A stretch of 64,000 bases of DNA from Engraulis encrasicolus (taxonomy: Eukaryota > Chordata > Actinopteri > Clupeiformes > Engraulidae), in assembly GCF_034702125.1 (NCBI RefSeq), contig NC_085865.1:27872559-27936558 (forward strand), written 5' to 3'. Positions 47,086 to 59,564 of the stretch are shown here, piece after piece. Positions within the stretch are counted from its first letter, which is position 1; each line of letters begins with the position of its first letter. The position numbers and the translations under genes are program-made. The notes beneath the pieces are model-generated. The model did no database searches, was not told the origin of the DNA, and was given only the letters and a program-made list of their open reading frames with translations.

Positions 47086-48170
47086 CCGTAGTCAGGCCCC
47101 ATGGTACGTTTTTTTTAGCGATCCTATATGCCATATGTGGCCCCTGAGGCGGGCGCAAATAAAGTGTCGTTGGTGAAGGTATGCGCTCAACAGAGTGTCC
47201 ATTTCATTTAGTCTAGTATAGAGATTGTGGTGGACACATTTTTGAAATTTTGATGTAATTTTCATAAAAATCGGTCCAGAATTGACCGAGTTAAGATGAG
47301 AAACGTGCATTTCGCAAGGTCTTGACCCCACTGACCGTTGACCCCCAACCGCTAAAAAATGTATGGACACCACCATGACGTGTGGGACATCACAAGATTG
47401 GGAATTGAATTCTGCACATCTTGGCACTGGTTTCAGGCAAATCGGATGCCAATTAACCGAGATATCGCAAATTTACGTTTTTGACCTTTTCGTGACCTTG
47501 ACCTTTGACCCAATCACTCCCAAAAAGTAATCGATTGTTCCTTGGGTCATGACCAATTATCCCACTGAATTTCATAAAAAATCGGCTCAATTCTGTCTGA
47601 GTTATACGAAGTACAAACAAACAAACAAACATATTCACAAATAAATAAATAAATACACAGCGGTCAAAACATAACCTTCGCCGACAAATATTACAGCTTT
47701 TTGCCCTGTAATGCCTCACATTACTGCATTACAGCAAAAAGTGATGCATTACAGTAATTCATTACTTTTGAAATGCATTACTGCCCAACACTGTTGTTCA
47801 CACAAGCTTTTGAGCAAGAGATGAATAGTCTATCGTACCTGGGGAATCTCACGGCAGCAAACATGAATGGTATTAGACCATTTCTGTCTTCATATTGATG
47901 TAATATTACCGAATGATCATTATGTGTTGGTAAGTGAACTGTTATCTGAAGATTAGCACACTACTTTACAGGAGGAATTAATCAGGAAGATCCTTTCTGG
48001 CTGTAGTAATATCAACATACTAAAAGATTACAAAGACTAAACGCTTACAGAATCAGCCCTTGGTCAAAACATTGTCTATTATTATTACAAAGTATAGTTG
48101 AAAGCGATTGTTAAAACGCTAAGCATACTTTTAATAACACAACAAGAATAGTAATAAACATTGAGGTTAC

Positions 48171-48277
48171 CATTCAGAAACGTTCATAGTCAAACGATGA
48201 GGAATCGGTTCCTCCTCCACCTCTCCATCGTCCTCTGACTCAGGGTCATATACATAAGGCTGTATCTCTGAAGACAT
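48171..48277 (-). CDS. P2X7-like first coding exon, right copy
   Basis: Mirror of 16,364-16,470: the same 107 nt with ATG at 48,275-48,277 and the donor at 48,170. One codon in the acidic stretch differs between the arms (ggaggaggaggag against ggtggagg-type spacing), but the frame stays open to NVSEW. Confidence 0.55.
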
Positions 48278-50186
48278 GTTGAGGTTTTAGTTCAAAAACA
48301 ATGTTTTCCAAACAAGCAGTCGAACGCAAGTACTGGTAGGCTTAGCTAGCTAACAGCTTGTAGCTTCCCCAAGTTGTACACAGAGCGAGCGGGGGAGGCG
48401 GGTTCATTAATTCATGGGAGGGAGCCAATCAGAGACACCTCATTATCACGTCACGCATATTCATGAGAGGGAGCCAATCAGAGACACCTCCTTATCGCGT
48501 CACGCATATTCATGAGGGTGACCGGAAAGCCCTGTCGTTTCTCAACAAGCCATTTTTCCGGCCCTCAACACCAGCAAAGTAAATACGTTTTTTTTAAACG
48601 GGATCAACGCGTACCACATTCAATAACATTGGGGAACACGGCAGTATTAATGAAATAACGTTGAGAGGCCCTCTTCAAATATACCTTATTTAACTTTCAT
48701 ACAGTCAATTACTTCACGTAGACTAGGCTATGGACCGCAAATAACACAAATTGCATGCATATTTCCCAGACATAAGTACAGCAATACAGTTGATTTGCAG
48801 TGCAAAATCTGGAGTAAAATCTGGAGTAACATGGCGGCTGCAGCTTTCGGAAACACGGCCAACTGTCAATCTAGTTTGTGTCAATGACGTTGCCTCGCAT
48901 CTCGAGGCCTTAAGCACAAGGCGAGGACGAGAGGAAAGATGAACAGAGGGACACACGGACGTCGTAAAAACGGACCGATGGCCAACCTATCTATGGGAGT
49001 GACGTAAAGCCCTCGGCACGCTTGCTGCGAGCCGCAAATTACGCTAGTCAGCGCGAGCAACTGACTGCACATGCTTGCTTTAAAAGCAGTAGACCAACAC
49101 ACAAAATACTGGCTGTGTCGTTCATTGGGCAGAGAGCACAGAATTGCGATAAGGAAATTGGGAACACAGACTGTAAACAAAACAAAATAAGGACTCCCCG
49201 GGCAAGGAGACGATACTGCTACTTCTATATTTACACGCTACTTTGTCAAAGTGCAACGGGAAAGTATGATCGCAATTCGAATGTTTGTAATTTCCGCTCT
49301 TGAGGTATGAGTGAGGTTACGCCTAGTTTGAATCCGCCTTTACGGTGAATCCCATTACACCCCTTAGCACCAAAGAAACTCAACAGAAGAACAATCTCTT
49401 GGGGGAAATGCATTGGCCACGGTGTATGTAGTACGGGGGCGTTGCCTGAGGACACGGATGGATGGAAAATTAACTCCCTTGCGCATGGTCATTGGTCAGT
49501 GGGTGCGATTCCGTACTCCCTTGCACATGGTCTGTGGGGGCGACACCATGATGGATAATTTGTGGCCAAATTAACGGCAGCTGTTGGTCAGCAGTAATTG
49601 CTGGGGGTAATTATAGGACAGCTGACAAACATTCACGGCTTCGTCCTATGACCTGTTCCACACTCCAGACCCTCGCGGAAGTGTTGTGTCATTGCCATGC
49701 TTCCCAGGTGCTTCCAATACTGACCTTAGAAGAACGAATAAACATTTCCGTACTACCCTAGCCATCATTTCGCACTTACGCTGTTGTGACGTGGGAGTAA
49801 GCCCTCTCTGTCTTAAGCCTCTTTGCTTTGCACTTAACGCCTTTTCCCTTTGGCCTCCGTTTTGCGCATCCACGTGTAGGGGTAGTTGCATCTTCGATTT
49901 CACGTTCGGACAGATGGGTAAGGTGGTAAGTGATTCGGCGGAAGGGCTTTCCACCCCTCCGCACAGGAGATTTTCTGACACACAGACTCCACGACGGAGG
50001 GTCTACGACAGGTTTCCCTGAATGCCATTTGCCGAGAAATTTCGTTTTTTATACAAATTGGCGGCAAGCCGCAGCACCCACAACAGCACACGAGTTTAAG
50101 TATTTTCACCGCAATTGATGGATTTAAAGTGGTAATAATTATTCCATTGTCTAAATTTAACATTGTCCTAATGTGTGATGGCCCTT

Positions 50187-50270
50187 TTCTCAGTGAAACG
50201 CATATTGAAAAAAAAAAAAACACTATGGCCCTTTTCTCCGTGAAACGCATATTGAAAAAAAAAAAAAACA
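50187..50270. repeat. Right-arm-specific tandem duplication (~55-bp unit)
   Basis: The block ggcccttttctc(c/a)gtgaaacgcatattg followed by an A run and cacta occurs twice in tandem; the left arm (around 14,500-14,530) has it once. The A-run lengths differ between the two units. Confidence 0.8.
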
Positions 50271-51400
50271 CTATTAACGTCAACCTAATGCACGGGATTA
50301 GTGACAGCTATGAGTGTCATTCCATGATTGTTGAAGGGGCATCCCAATTCATAGTGGTTGCGTTTGAAGCCCTACACCTTACAGCTTCGTTTGAAAGCAC
50401 AAGGGCCATGGGGTAGGCAGAAGGGTAGGGGTAGAGATTAGTAATGGGAAAGGCCCAAACTTCAGTCGTTTTTTGGCCGTAAGTGAGATTTCGTTACAGT
50501 ACAAGAGGTTCCTGGTGAGTTGTTTCAGGTTGCCGACTGCTGGACGGTGATGCCAAAAAAACAGTGGTGAGGTGGGAATGGTTGGGTTTTACTTATTGTT
50601 TTTGAAAAGGAGGTGATCAAAAGAAGTATAAAAATATACCGTATTACACATTATTAGCTGGTTAAGTTATAGGACTTTTTCTATTTTGCTGATTGCTTGG
50701 TGGAATCATAATTTACTTTTGTGATCCATAAGTAAATGCATGTTCTGTTCTATTCCTCCTTGTTTCTCCGTTCCCATCAATGTTCCAATTTTTCTCTTTT
50801 CTTCACTAGCTGCTTAGTTTCCCCACCTCCTTCCATACTCATCTGCATCCCACTGTGACTGCTTCAAACCGACCTCCTGCCTGATGGACAGGAGAACCGA
50901 GAGATTTAAACCTGTGGGTCTCCCAAGGCGGTATTTGCTTGCAAAGATGGCTTGGACTTTGGCCTACCCATCATTTCCACACATAAATTCTTCAGGACTT
51001 AAACGCGTGTGTCCATTACCTTGAATGTGATAAGATTGAATTATTTAGAACCACTGAGGACGAGAGGAGAGGAGAGGAGAGAGAGGAGGAGAGTAGGTGG
51101 TGGAGTAGAGAAGGAGAGAGATGAGGGAAGAGTAGGATAGAATTGAGATGAGAGTGAGAGGAGAGTAAAAACATCACCCTCTATTTTGTTGTTCCCATTC
51201 CTTTTTTGGGACAGCAGCAATCAGCAGTGTGAAAATGACATGGAAGAGCAAGGACAAATCTGGTTGGATGTGAACTGTCGAAGCCTCAGTCCCTGACCAG
51301 AAGGAATATAGTGGCACAGGCCGATCCATAGAGCCGATGAAATGCCACTCGTCACCAAAAACAGACCTTTATCTGCACTGTACCGAGGGCTGGTCTTTCA

Positions 51401-51500
51401 NNNNNNNNNNNNNNNNNNNNNNNNNNNNNNNNNNNNNNNNNNNNNNNNNNNNNNNNNNNNNNNNNNNNNNNNNNNNNNNNNNNNNNNNNNNNNNNNNNNN
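51401..51500. other. Sequence gap of exactly 100 N
   Basis: A round 100-N run is the usual placeholder for a scaffold join of unknown size. Right-arm homology ends about ten bases before it. Confidence 0.98.
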
Positions 51501-51929
51501 GCAAAACCAAAACATGTTTTAGCTCTGTTGAGACAGTGGGAGGTTCAGAGAGGGCTAGGTCTATTCTCGCTATAGGTATGAAGGCAGCAATGAAGGCAGC
51601 ATTGAAGACAGCAATGATCTATTTGGTTTTCTTTTCATTCAGAGCTAGAGAAATTTGTCTCTGTCTCTGTACACCAGGCTGCCACCTTCAGTCCCTTTTG
51701 CTGGCCATACTGCAGTCATGGATGGATATACTTTAGATGGGGGGCTCAGCATGCAGCCATGTGGGGATCCAGCCCAGCTGAACATGGGAGCAGGAGGAAA
51801 AGAGAGTTTGTCTGTTATCTTCTGTTGGTAGAATTGTGCAAGTATAGACTTTAAATTGGCCTAGTTAAAATATACTGGAGTGTACATCTGCAGTGTATCA
51901 ATAACGGTGCTCAGCTGGAGAGAGAGAGC

Positions 51930-52345
51930 CAAGGGCAGGCAGAAGAACAAGTGGTAGTTTTAAGGTGCCTAGGCACAGAAATGGGCACATCCCTGTCTTT
52001 CTCACAGAACATGAACACAATATTCAAAAATTGACTGCTAATTAAGTTATACGAGGAGGAGGTAGGCCTATCAAAAATCAGAATGTCCTTGCTGACTTGG
52101 AATGTCCTTTTTTGAATATTGTGTTCATGTGCTGTGAGAAAGACAGGATCGCGTCAGATCAAACAACCTCCAGACCATGAATAGAAATGAAATGGTAGTA
52201 GGGATGGTCAGGACCAGGCTACATTTCTATGCCTAGGTACCTAAAAACTACCACTTGCTCTACTACCCTTGGATGTTGATGTCTTGTGTCGGGGGTGTCT
52301 GTGTCAGCGATATGTGCCACTAAGGTAATGTCATCAGCATACATT
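51930..52345. pseudogene. Non-LTR RT fragments in inverted orientation
   Basis: On the plus strand, 51,940-52,030 encodes VVVLRCLGTEMG followed by LSFSQNMNTIF. On the minus strand, 52,345-52,110 encodes YADDITLVAHIA, then VVVFRYLGIEM and a diverged copy of the same LSFSQ block. The YADD active site and the YLG...LSF block are conserved non-LTR RT motifs. The two pieces form a small inverted repeat with a spacer of about 80 bp. Both are riddled with stops. Confidence 0.6.
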
Positions 52346-53985
52346 AAAAGTCATACTTTCTTTGTGACAGGCCCTGACTGTCCCACTAATGATCCTATCC
52401 CTCTGGTGAAGTGGTTAGTGATTGCTTTATTGTTGAACAAATGTATATGCACATAGTCACCCTCCTCTACTCTAACCAACATTGTTTACTTGGTATACTA
52501 AGTTAACCTATTCCTAATCACCCCTCCTGGAGTTGCTGAATTGCAGCAACTGCTTGACTCCATGTACTCCATGCCACCTCTTGCTGATGCAGTGATGTCT
52601 TCATATGCCTTGAGAATACATGGGTTCTAAATTTTGTTTATAACCTGACTGTGCGAACTCAACCTCTGATTGTTGGAAACCGCTGTCTGTCCAAAAAAAA
52701 ATAGCTCACGTGGTTGGGTGCCAGTGTCTTGCCCCTCTTCATAACATTGTGTTGATAAACAATGAGAACCCATCCCAAATACCACCCATCCCACTTCGGT
52801 GACTGGCAGGAGGACAGGAAGGGGTATGTGGGCCTGACTCAATATAGAGATTTGATAATGTGGGCCATTTTATGTAACCATGTGACATCTGAATTAGATA
52901 GGACTGATCACTGCAAAACGTCATGTTTTACTTTGCTTTTGTTGCATTTGCAGCAGAAGTGCCATGCAGTGCATGATGTTGTGTGTCCTGCCAAATCACA
53001 GGAGAGGAGGAGGTTGATAGGCCTAATGGTTGGGAATGAGTTAACATATATCAAGTAAATTCCTCACAAAAACATAAACTGTTTTGATCCACGTTTCACC
53101 TTTCCACCATTCAAAGATATAATGTAAGCGTCGCAATAAAATCGGCTAACAATGAATTCCTAATGCACAAAATGTAGATGTGCATATTATATTTCGGCAC
53201 ATTCAGACTTATGTGTATAAATTTGTCTCATAATGGAAGAGGTGGATTGAGGTGGACATATTGCATCATGGTATAATAAGCATCAAAATAAAAGTGGAAG
53301 TAGAGAAAACATTTCCATTCAGATGAACAGCGTATTGACATGAAAGTCAACTGTCACTTGTAAACATGAATTCAACCTATACTGAAATCATTTCCTTTGA
53401 TTCTAATCTTAAATCCGAGTATGGAGATGAATTCTCCATGTATGAAAGTGGAAAAAGGTAGACACACACTTCTTTTTTCAGGTGAAGGTAGACAGTTCAG
53501 TGCAGTTTCCTGTAGTATGTGTTCACAGAGACAAAGAGCATTTTTTTCTGTGGATCTTGAAAGATTAGTAAAAATGTAAAAAATCGCTGACAATATGAGG
53601 CTCTCTGCTTTTAAAATGGCTAAGCATAATGACATAAGCATTTTCTTCCAATCTGAGCTGAAATCTGATGACATAATGGCTTTCCCCATGTCTGAAAACA
53701 TAAAAATAAGTGCTATTTTCAAATTCATACCTTATTTAGTCTAAAAGAAAAGTGATTGCAGGATTTTAACACGGCGGCGGCGGCCATATTGGATTTTGCC
53801 CGTTTGAGGCATTTCGGTACATTTTTGCGTCCGGCATACGGCAGATTTGGATTCAGCACCCTTGAATACCCCTAAATCAGTTGTATGCCGAAAATTAACA
53901 TGATTTGCCTTCAGGTGTCAACTTTTTGGAAAACTGACCCTGACTAATAGAATAATGTCAGAAATCACATAAACAAATAACTTAC
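52346..53985. other. Intergenic, nothing recognised
   Basis: A/T-rich DNA with no convincing gene. The patch at 53,770-53,790 (cggcggcggcggccatattgg) is a short GC-rich motif close to the possible exon that follows. Confidence 0.45.
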
Positions 53986-54135
53986 CTTTTCGTACAGATT
54001 GTGCCACTTTGCCTGCCTCTGCGCAGGCCTGTTCCCCAGCTCTGAAGGCCATGTCCCACTGCTGGCATAAGCTGTTAAGCGTGTCAGCCATTCCCTTTCT
54101 CCCATTGCCCGATGTTTTTTTTTCTTAGATGCCAT
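53986..54135 (-). CDS. Possible first coding exon, unrecognised
   Basis: Minus-strand ATG frame of exactly 50 codons ending at a donor (aaaag then gtaagt). It reads MASKKKKHRAMGEREWLTR, a serine/glycine stretch and RQAKWHNLYEK. The basic start and the tryptophan spacing look like a folded DNA-binding or nuclear protein, but I do not know the family. No downstream exon is identified at lower coordinates. The region upstream of it (55.0-55.25 kb) has a CCAAT-box array, consistent with a promoter on this side. Confidence 0.4.
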
Positions 54136-54219
54136 CTACAGGGGTAATAACGTCGTCATTACATGTTGTTATGAATGGCATACCATCTTTATTTCAATCA
54201 ACATATCAACATTGCCTTA

Positions 54220-55015
54220 AAATGTACTGGATACGAGCCAGAGCAGAAAATAGCCATTGAGTTTTGACCAGAAGGTTGCAATTTGATTCCAAAGAAGTAT
54301 TGTTACACACGCAATTATCCTGCCCAAAAGATATCGCGTCGGGCACAGGCATTATACCTTATGTATACGCATATATAACCACTTTAAGAAATATTATCCA
54401 CCCGATGTCAGAAAGGATTTCAAGCAAATGTTATGTTAATACCTGTCACAGCTGCGGTAACTAGCTTTGTGCGCCAGTCACGCCATTCCATTACAAAGCA
54501 TACAATAGCGCTCTTATGCAAGCATCCCACTGAATCGCCACAGTTACATATTATTTGAAGTATTATCACGAAGTACCATCACATATCACATGGTGACATT
54601 GTCAATAAACGGTGATCGATTGTACATGAAAAACTTCTGGATACGAGCAAACAAGCATACAGCCCCTGAGGTTTGACAAGAAAAAGGTTGATTCTGGGTA
54701 AATTGTTAAACGGGCAACAGTATTTCCCACAAGTAAATCGAGTCGATCATAGGCATTATGTGGAAGCCACATCACACGTTATATGTACACATATATAAAT
54801 AAACACTTATATATGAAGACAATTTATCCAAAGGATTTCAGAAAGGGCAATCCAAGCTAACGGTATAGCCTAATACCTGACAGCTAACTAGCGTTGTGCA
54901 CCATTCATTCAATCCGTATAAAATAGCGGTCATATATGCAAGCATCCCACTGAATCACCACAGATACATATTATATTAAAGTATTATCACATAATATATG
55001 GTGACAATGTAAATA
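54220..55015. repeat. Diverged tandem duplication, unit ~421 bp
   Basis: Phrases recur with a constant offset of about 421 bp: gcaagcatcccactgaatc at 54,519 and 54,940, ggatacgagc at about 54,230 and 54,640, and attatcac...ggtgaca at about 54,563 and 54,984. The two units are partly diverged. Confidence 0.75.
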
Positions 55016-55087
55016 AACCATGATTACCTACCTTGAACAGTCGTATTGACAGATTAATTTTCCAGTACTTCTCAAGCTTCTCTGCCA

Positions 55088-55250
55088 ACCAATCCGAGCA
55101 CAGAAAAAAATGGACGGCCGAAAGACGTCTGTCATTGGCCAGAAATGAGAACAGCGAGTTCCCCATTGGTAGGAAATGGACCGGCGCTTTTTGGCCATTG
55201 GCAAGAAATGAAGCGACATGCGTTACGATTGGCAAGAAATGGAGCGGGCA
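55088..55250. promoter_or_regulatory. CCAAT-box array (possible promoter)
   Basis: Four ATTGG motifs, each followed by nnnGAAATG, stand about 30-34 bp apart (about 55,135, 55,166, 55,196 and 55,230), with a forward CCAAT at 55,088. Regularly spaced CCAAT boxes are typical of NF-Y-bound promoters. On the minus strand they point towards the possible exon at 54,135; on the plus strand towards the hAT gene at 55,449. Confidence 0.4.
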
Positions 55251-55448
55251 GCTGAACGTCCGTGTTTCAGGTAGCGCTACCATCGGCCCACTAATGTTAG
55301 TAGTAGCATACACTAGATTTAAATTGTTCCGAAAATATTACCGCTTTATATTGTGTCTTTGTTGATAAATATCCTATCCCTACAACTCAACAGGATTCAG
55401 GACCAATGATGATAATTATGATAAGTCTATTCACTTTACTTCTTGCAG

Positions 55449-56384
55449 ATTTTTGAACCAGCATCCTATCCGGTGGAAGATAACGTGACTTTGGCGTACT
55501 GGGGACGAAAAGAGCTCAACACCCTCCTGGACCACTATGCTGAGAAGAAAGAGACCAGGGAGGGTAATATATGCGACGGTTATATTGACCGATTCATTTG
55601 TGAAGGGCAATTTGTTGCTTTTAAGCAGGCAGTGGCTGCCCGCTTCAAAGGTGAGGAGAAGATTACTAATGATGGAGAAGTGGTCTTCCACTTTTACAGG
55701 CCCTCAGAGCTCTTAGGAGGTGTCCATACGGACAACCAGCAGATCTTTGGTGGGGACGAAAAGAGCTCAACACCCTCCTGGACCACTATGCTGAGAAGAA
55801 AGAGACCAGGGAGGGTAATATGCGACGGTTATATTGACCGATTCATTTGTGAAGGGAAATTTGTTGCTTTTAAGCAGGCAGTGGCTGCCCGCTTCAAAGG
55901 TGAGGAGAAGATTACTAATGATGGAGAAGTGGTCTTCCACTTTTACAGGCCCTCAGAGCTCCTCCAGAAGATGTTTGGAGATGTCCATACGGACAACCAG
56001 CAGATCTTTGGTGGTGAGTGGATTTGATAATAACACTTCCTGCAGACTCTCTGTCGTCTACTGTCAATTTTGTAGTTTTATTTCGAGCTGTACCGATTCC
56101 TGAATGTACTGATCAGCTGTGCCATTATGGTAATCAGTTTGCTCTTCATGTATTTTTCAGAGGTGTTCAAGCTGATGTGCTGCTGCCTGATTGTGCTGGT
56201 CAGCAATGCTGAGGCGGAGCGTGTGTTTTCGTGTCAGAATAGGATAAAGACAAAAACACGCACACTCCTCGGCATTGAGCAGCTGGATCGGCTTATCAGG
56301 CTCAGCTACGCCCGAATTCCCATGCCAGAATTCGACTTCGCTGCCGCCAGAAAGTTATACCTCCAGGCTCCCAGGCGCTTGTAA
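55449..56384 (+). CDS. C-terminal exons of a ZNF862-like hAT-derived gene
   Basis: Exon 55,449-56,013 (acceptor ttcttgcag, donor ggtg then gtgagt) encodes IFEPASYPVEDNVTLAYWG, GRKELNTLLDHYAEKK and an FKQAVAARFKGEEK region. Exon 56,161-56,384 (acceptor tatttttcag) encodes LMCCCLIVLVSNAEAERVFS, RIKTKTRTLLGIEQLDRL and ends in a stop. SNAEAERVFS followed by L..E.L..L is the hAT C-terminal dimerisation region (hATC). The protein would be a transposase or a domesticated derivative lacking its N-terminus here. The two exons join in phase. The first exon contains a 251-bp tandem duplication that keeps the frame open. The phase and content fit the exon ending at 25,742. Confidence 0.7.
55501..56010 (+). 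repeat. 251-bp tandem duplication within an exon
   Basis: The block starting ggggacgaaaagagctcaac recurs at 55,501 and 55,752. The second unit begins in another frame (GDEKSSTPSW in place of the first unit's GRKELNTLLD), then a TA loss (ggtaatatgc against ggtaatatatgc) restores the original frame. The first unit has a shortened end (cttaggagg for the longer ctccagaagatgtttgg). Confidence 0.9.
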
Positions 56385-56747
56385 ACATATTGTTGCAGTG
56401 AAACATGTCATTTGTACAGTTTGTATGTTCAGGGAAACAAACATGTATTCTTATAGTTAACTTGTATTGTAGCAGTTCAGTAACCAATTAAATAAATAAA
56501 GTTGTATTACCTAAAATGGATTTAGCTTGAATGTTTCCATGCACACATGCCTCCCCCCAGTCCAGCCTTACTATTGGTACAAAATGTTATAACAAAGGCA
56601 AAAACACTTGGTTGTATTGATCAAAATTTGCTCCTGAAATTGCAGGAAATTGCATTTGAGAGCATTAGAAGTGTAAAAATGTTGTGGGGGAGAATACCCC
56701 AAGATCGCCCTAAAACACTTGTGCCTGCATGGCAGACCTAGCATGTA

Positions 56748-58375
56748 CAGTCCCAGGAAAAAAGTTTGTACACCCTTTGAAATTTCTTACATTTTTGTCA
56801 AAATTGGTCATAAAACATGGTCTGATCTTCCCGGAAATCACAAGAAGGAACAACCAGAGTCTGCTTTAACTAATTCAACCTAAACATTTACAAATTTTCA
56901 TATTTTCATTGGCCATAAGATGTAAACATTCACAGGACAGCAAGGCATAAGTAAGTACACCCTTGCATTCAATAGGTTTTAACCCTAACTTAGTCGCAAT
57001 AACCTCAACCAGATGTTTCATGTAGTTGCAGATCAGATTAACAAAACAATCTGGATGTATCTGGTCTCCCTCTTCTTTAGAAAACTGCCTCTCGTCAGCA
57101 AGGTTTGTGGGATGTCTGGAGTGCATAGCTTTCTTGACTTCATGCCATATAATCTGAATTGTTTTTGTCAGTGCTTTGACTGGGCTATTCCAGAATGTGT
57201 ATTTCATTATTATGAAGCCATTCTAAAGTTGATTTGCTTCTAAAGTATGGGTTGTTGTCACATTTCAGTACCCATCCTCTTGTGTGCTTCAACTGTGTGA
57301 CAGACTACCTCATTTTTTTCTGTAAAATATCTCGATAAACTTCTGAGTTCATTGTTCCACTGATAATAGCAAACTGAAAAGGGCCTGAGGCAGCAAGGTA
57401 GCCGCATATAATGATGCTCCCGCCACCATACTCAAAGGTGGAGATGATGTTTTGGTGAAGGTGTGGTTCTCCAGTTCTCCTCCAAACATGACATTGTGTG
57501 TTCACCTGAACAATTCAACTTTGGTTTCAACGTTGGTCTACAGAATATTTTGCAGTAATTCTATGAAGCATATGAATGCTTTTTCGCAAACCTCAAAGGT
57601 GCAGCAATATTTTTTTGGACAGAAACCCCATTAATTTTAGATTGGCAGAATGAATCCCATTTTTAGCTATTCTTGGTTACATCTCCTCTTCTGAGTATGG
57701 TGACGGGAGCGTCATTATATGCGGCTACCTTGCTGCCTCAGGCCCTTGACAGTTTGCTATCATCAGTGGAACAATGAACTCAAGTTTATTGTGATATTTT
57801 ACAGAAAACAACGTGAGGTCTGTCACAAAGTTGAAGCACACAAGAGTATGGGTCCTGAAATGTGACAACAACCCATACTTAAGAAGCAAATCGACTTTAG
57901 AATGGCTTCATAATAATGAAATACACATTCTGAAATAGCCAAGTCAAAGCCCTGACAAAAAATAATTGAGATTATATGGCATGAAGTCAAGAAAGCTATG
58001 CACTCCAGACATCCCACAAACCTTGCTGACGAGAGGCAGTTCTCTAAAGAAGAGGGAGACAAGATACAAACAGATTGTTTTGTTAATCTGATCTGCAACT
58101 ACAGGACAAGTCTGGTCGATTATATTTCAACTAAATGAGGGTTAAAACCTACTTAATGCAAGGGTGTACTTACTTATGCCCTGCTCTCCTGTGAATGTTA
58201 TGGTCTTATGACCAATAAAAATATTATAACATGTAAATGTTTGGGTGGAATTAATTAAAGCAGACTCTGATTGTTCCTTCTTGAGATTTCCGGGAAGATC
58301 AGACCATGTTTTATGATCAATTTTGACAGAAATGTAAGAAATTTCAAAGGGTGTACAAACTTTTTCCTGGGACTG
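56748..58375. mobile_element. Tc1/mariner-derived foldback element
   Basis: Flanked by TA on each side; the ends read CAGTCCCAGGAAAAA and the reverse complement. The left half encodes transposase C-terminal pieces on the minus strand (around 56,950-57,500: GGGSIIICGYLAASG, SEVYRDILQ, LADERQFSKEEGD), and the right half repeats them on the plus strand (around 57,690-58,130). The element is thus two inverted 3' transposase halves. No complete transposase exists. Both halves are interrupted. Confidence 0.85.
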
Positions 58376-58541
58376 TATGTATGAGTTTACAAAACACTGC
58401 GATACAGACTCGAATTACCGTGAGGTAAGCAACTTAACATTTAAACAATTTGGTTCATAGGCGATCACCTATTGAATTCAGACTCTGGTTAGTGTGATAG
58501 CAACAGAACAGGTTATGTATTTATTTTTTGCTTATTCTTAG

Positions 58542-59065
58542 AATGCGGAAGACACGACTGAACACACCCCAGTGTCCATCGCCAACAGGCAGGATTCAAC
58601 CCCTTGCCTACCATCCACCACCACTAGAGAGCTCTTCCCGAAGACATCCGCCGCTGCAACGGCACCTGCCACCATGGCCCGGACCGGGGTCAGCTCTATG
58701 TTCCCACGGCCCATTGGTCCCACAGCCCAAATGGTCCCAGCTTATTCCTGCTGCTCCATGTTCCCACAGTTTTACGAAATTATTCAAATATAAGCCCTAT
58801 GCTCTACAACTCCATGTTCCCACATTTCCAAGTAAACTAAGAGAACCAATAGGCCTAAAAAATAATGTTTAAAATCTTAGTGATGTGGGACCAATGGGCT
58901 GTGGGACCAATGGGCTGTGGGAACATAGACACGCTCCCCCTGGACCGTCACCTCTACACCAGCGCCCCGGGTAGTGTCACGTCTCACACAAACCCCAGCA
59001 CCCCGGGCAGTGTCAAGTCCCGGCGCACCACCAATCCCAGCTCCTCGGGCAGTAACCCCAGCTGA
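58542..59065 (+). CDS. Possible terminal exon of an unrecognised gene, interrupted by a MITE
   Basis: After an acceptor (gcttattcttag) the frame encodes NAEDTTEHTPVSIANRQDST, then a Ser/Thr/Pro-rich region up to VSSM near 58,700. After the 233-bp insertion the low-complexity pattern resumes (TSAPGSVTSHTNPSTPGS, then SSSGSNPS and a stop at 59,063-59,065). The family is unknown. The similar composition on both sides of the insertion supports a single original exon. Confidence 0.35.
58696..58928. mobile_element. MITE inserted in a possible exon
   Basis: Terminal inverted repeats: CTATGTTCCCACGGCCCATT at the left and its near complement ...GGGCTGTGGGAACATAG at the right. The right end holds a tandem copy of gggaccaatgggctgt. 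Related words recur at about 60,020-60,110. Confidence 0.7.
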
Positions 59066-59564
59066 CTAAGAGGACTATACATGGAATATTGCATCTCTCC
59101 ATGCAAATTTCAAAGCTTTCATAAGTGCAATTCTGGTGAATTTTGTCATTTGGCGGCACACAGAGGCATGAAGTGCAAATACATGTGCATTACGCGGTCA
59201 TGGAGCAACGCATAATGTGGCAAAAAGGCAGCCAATCAAATGTGGATTTGAACGTTGAGGCGTGTGTAAAACTATCCTGGATTTACAACAAAATCGAATG
59301 CCCATCAGCAGCATTATTTCCAGTGATTGCTGTAATTAAACATTGAATATCCTCAGTAGTATGACATCTGCAAGGTCTCTTCTCGCATTTGTTGAGAAAG
59401 TCTTGATTGCAGCACATCTTCTTTTCTTAACTAAGGCTACTGTAAAATCAGCCCATCAATCAGTCCATCAGCCCATCTACCAATCAATTTCCCTTGTCTA
59501 CTGATGCTTCAATCAACCCGTCCAATTATCCAATCACCAATCTGCTAATCACCAGTACCTGAAC

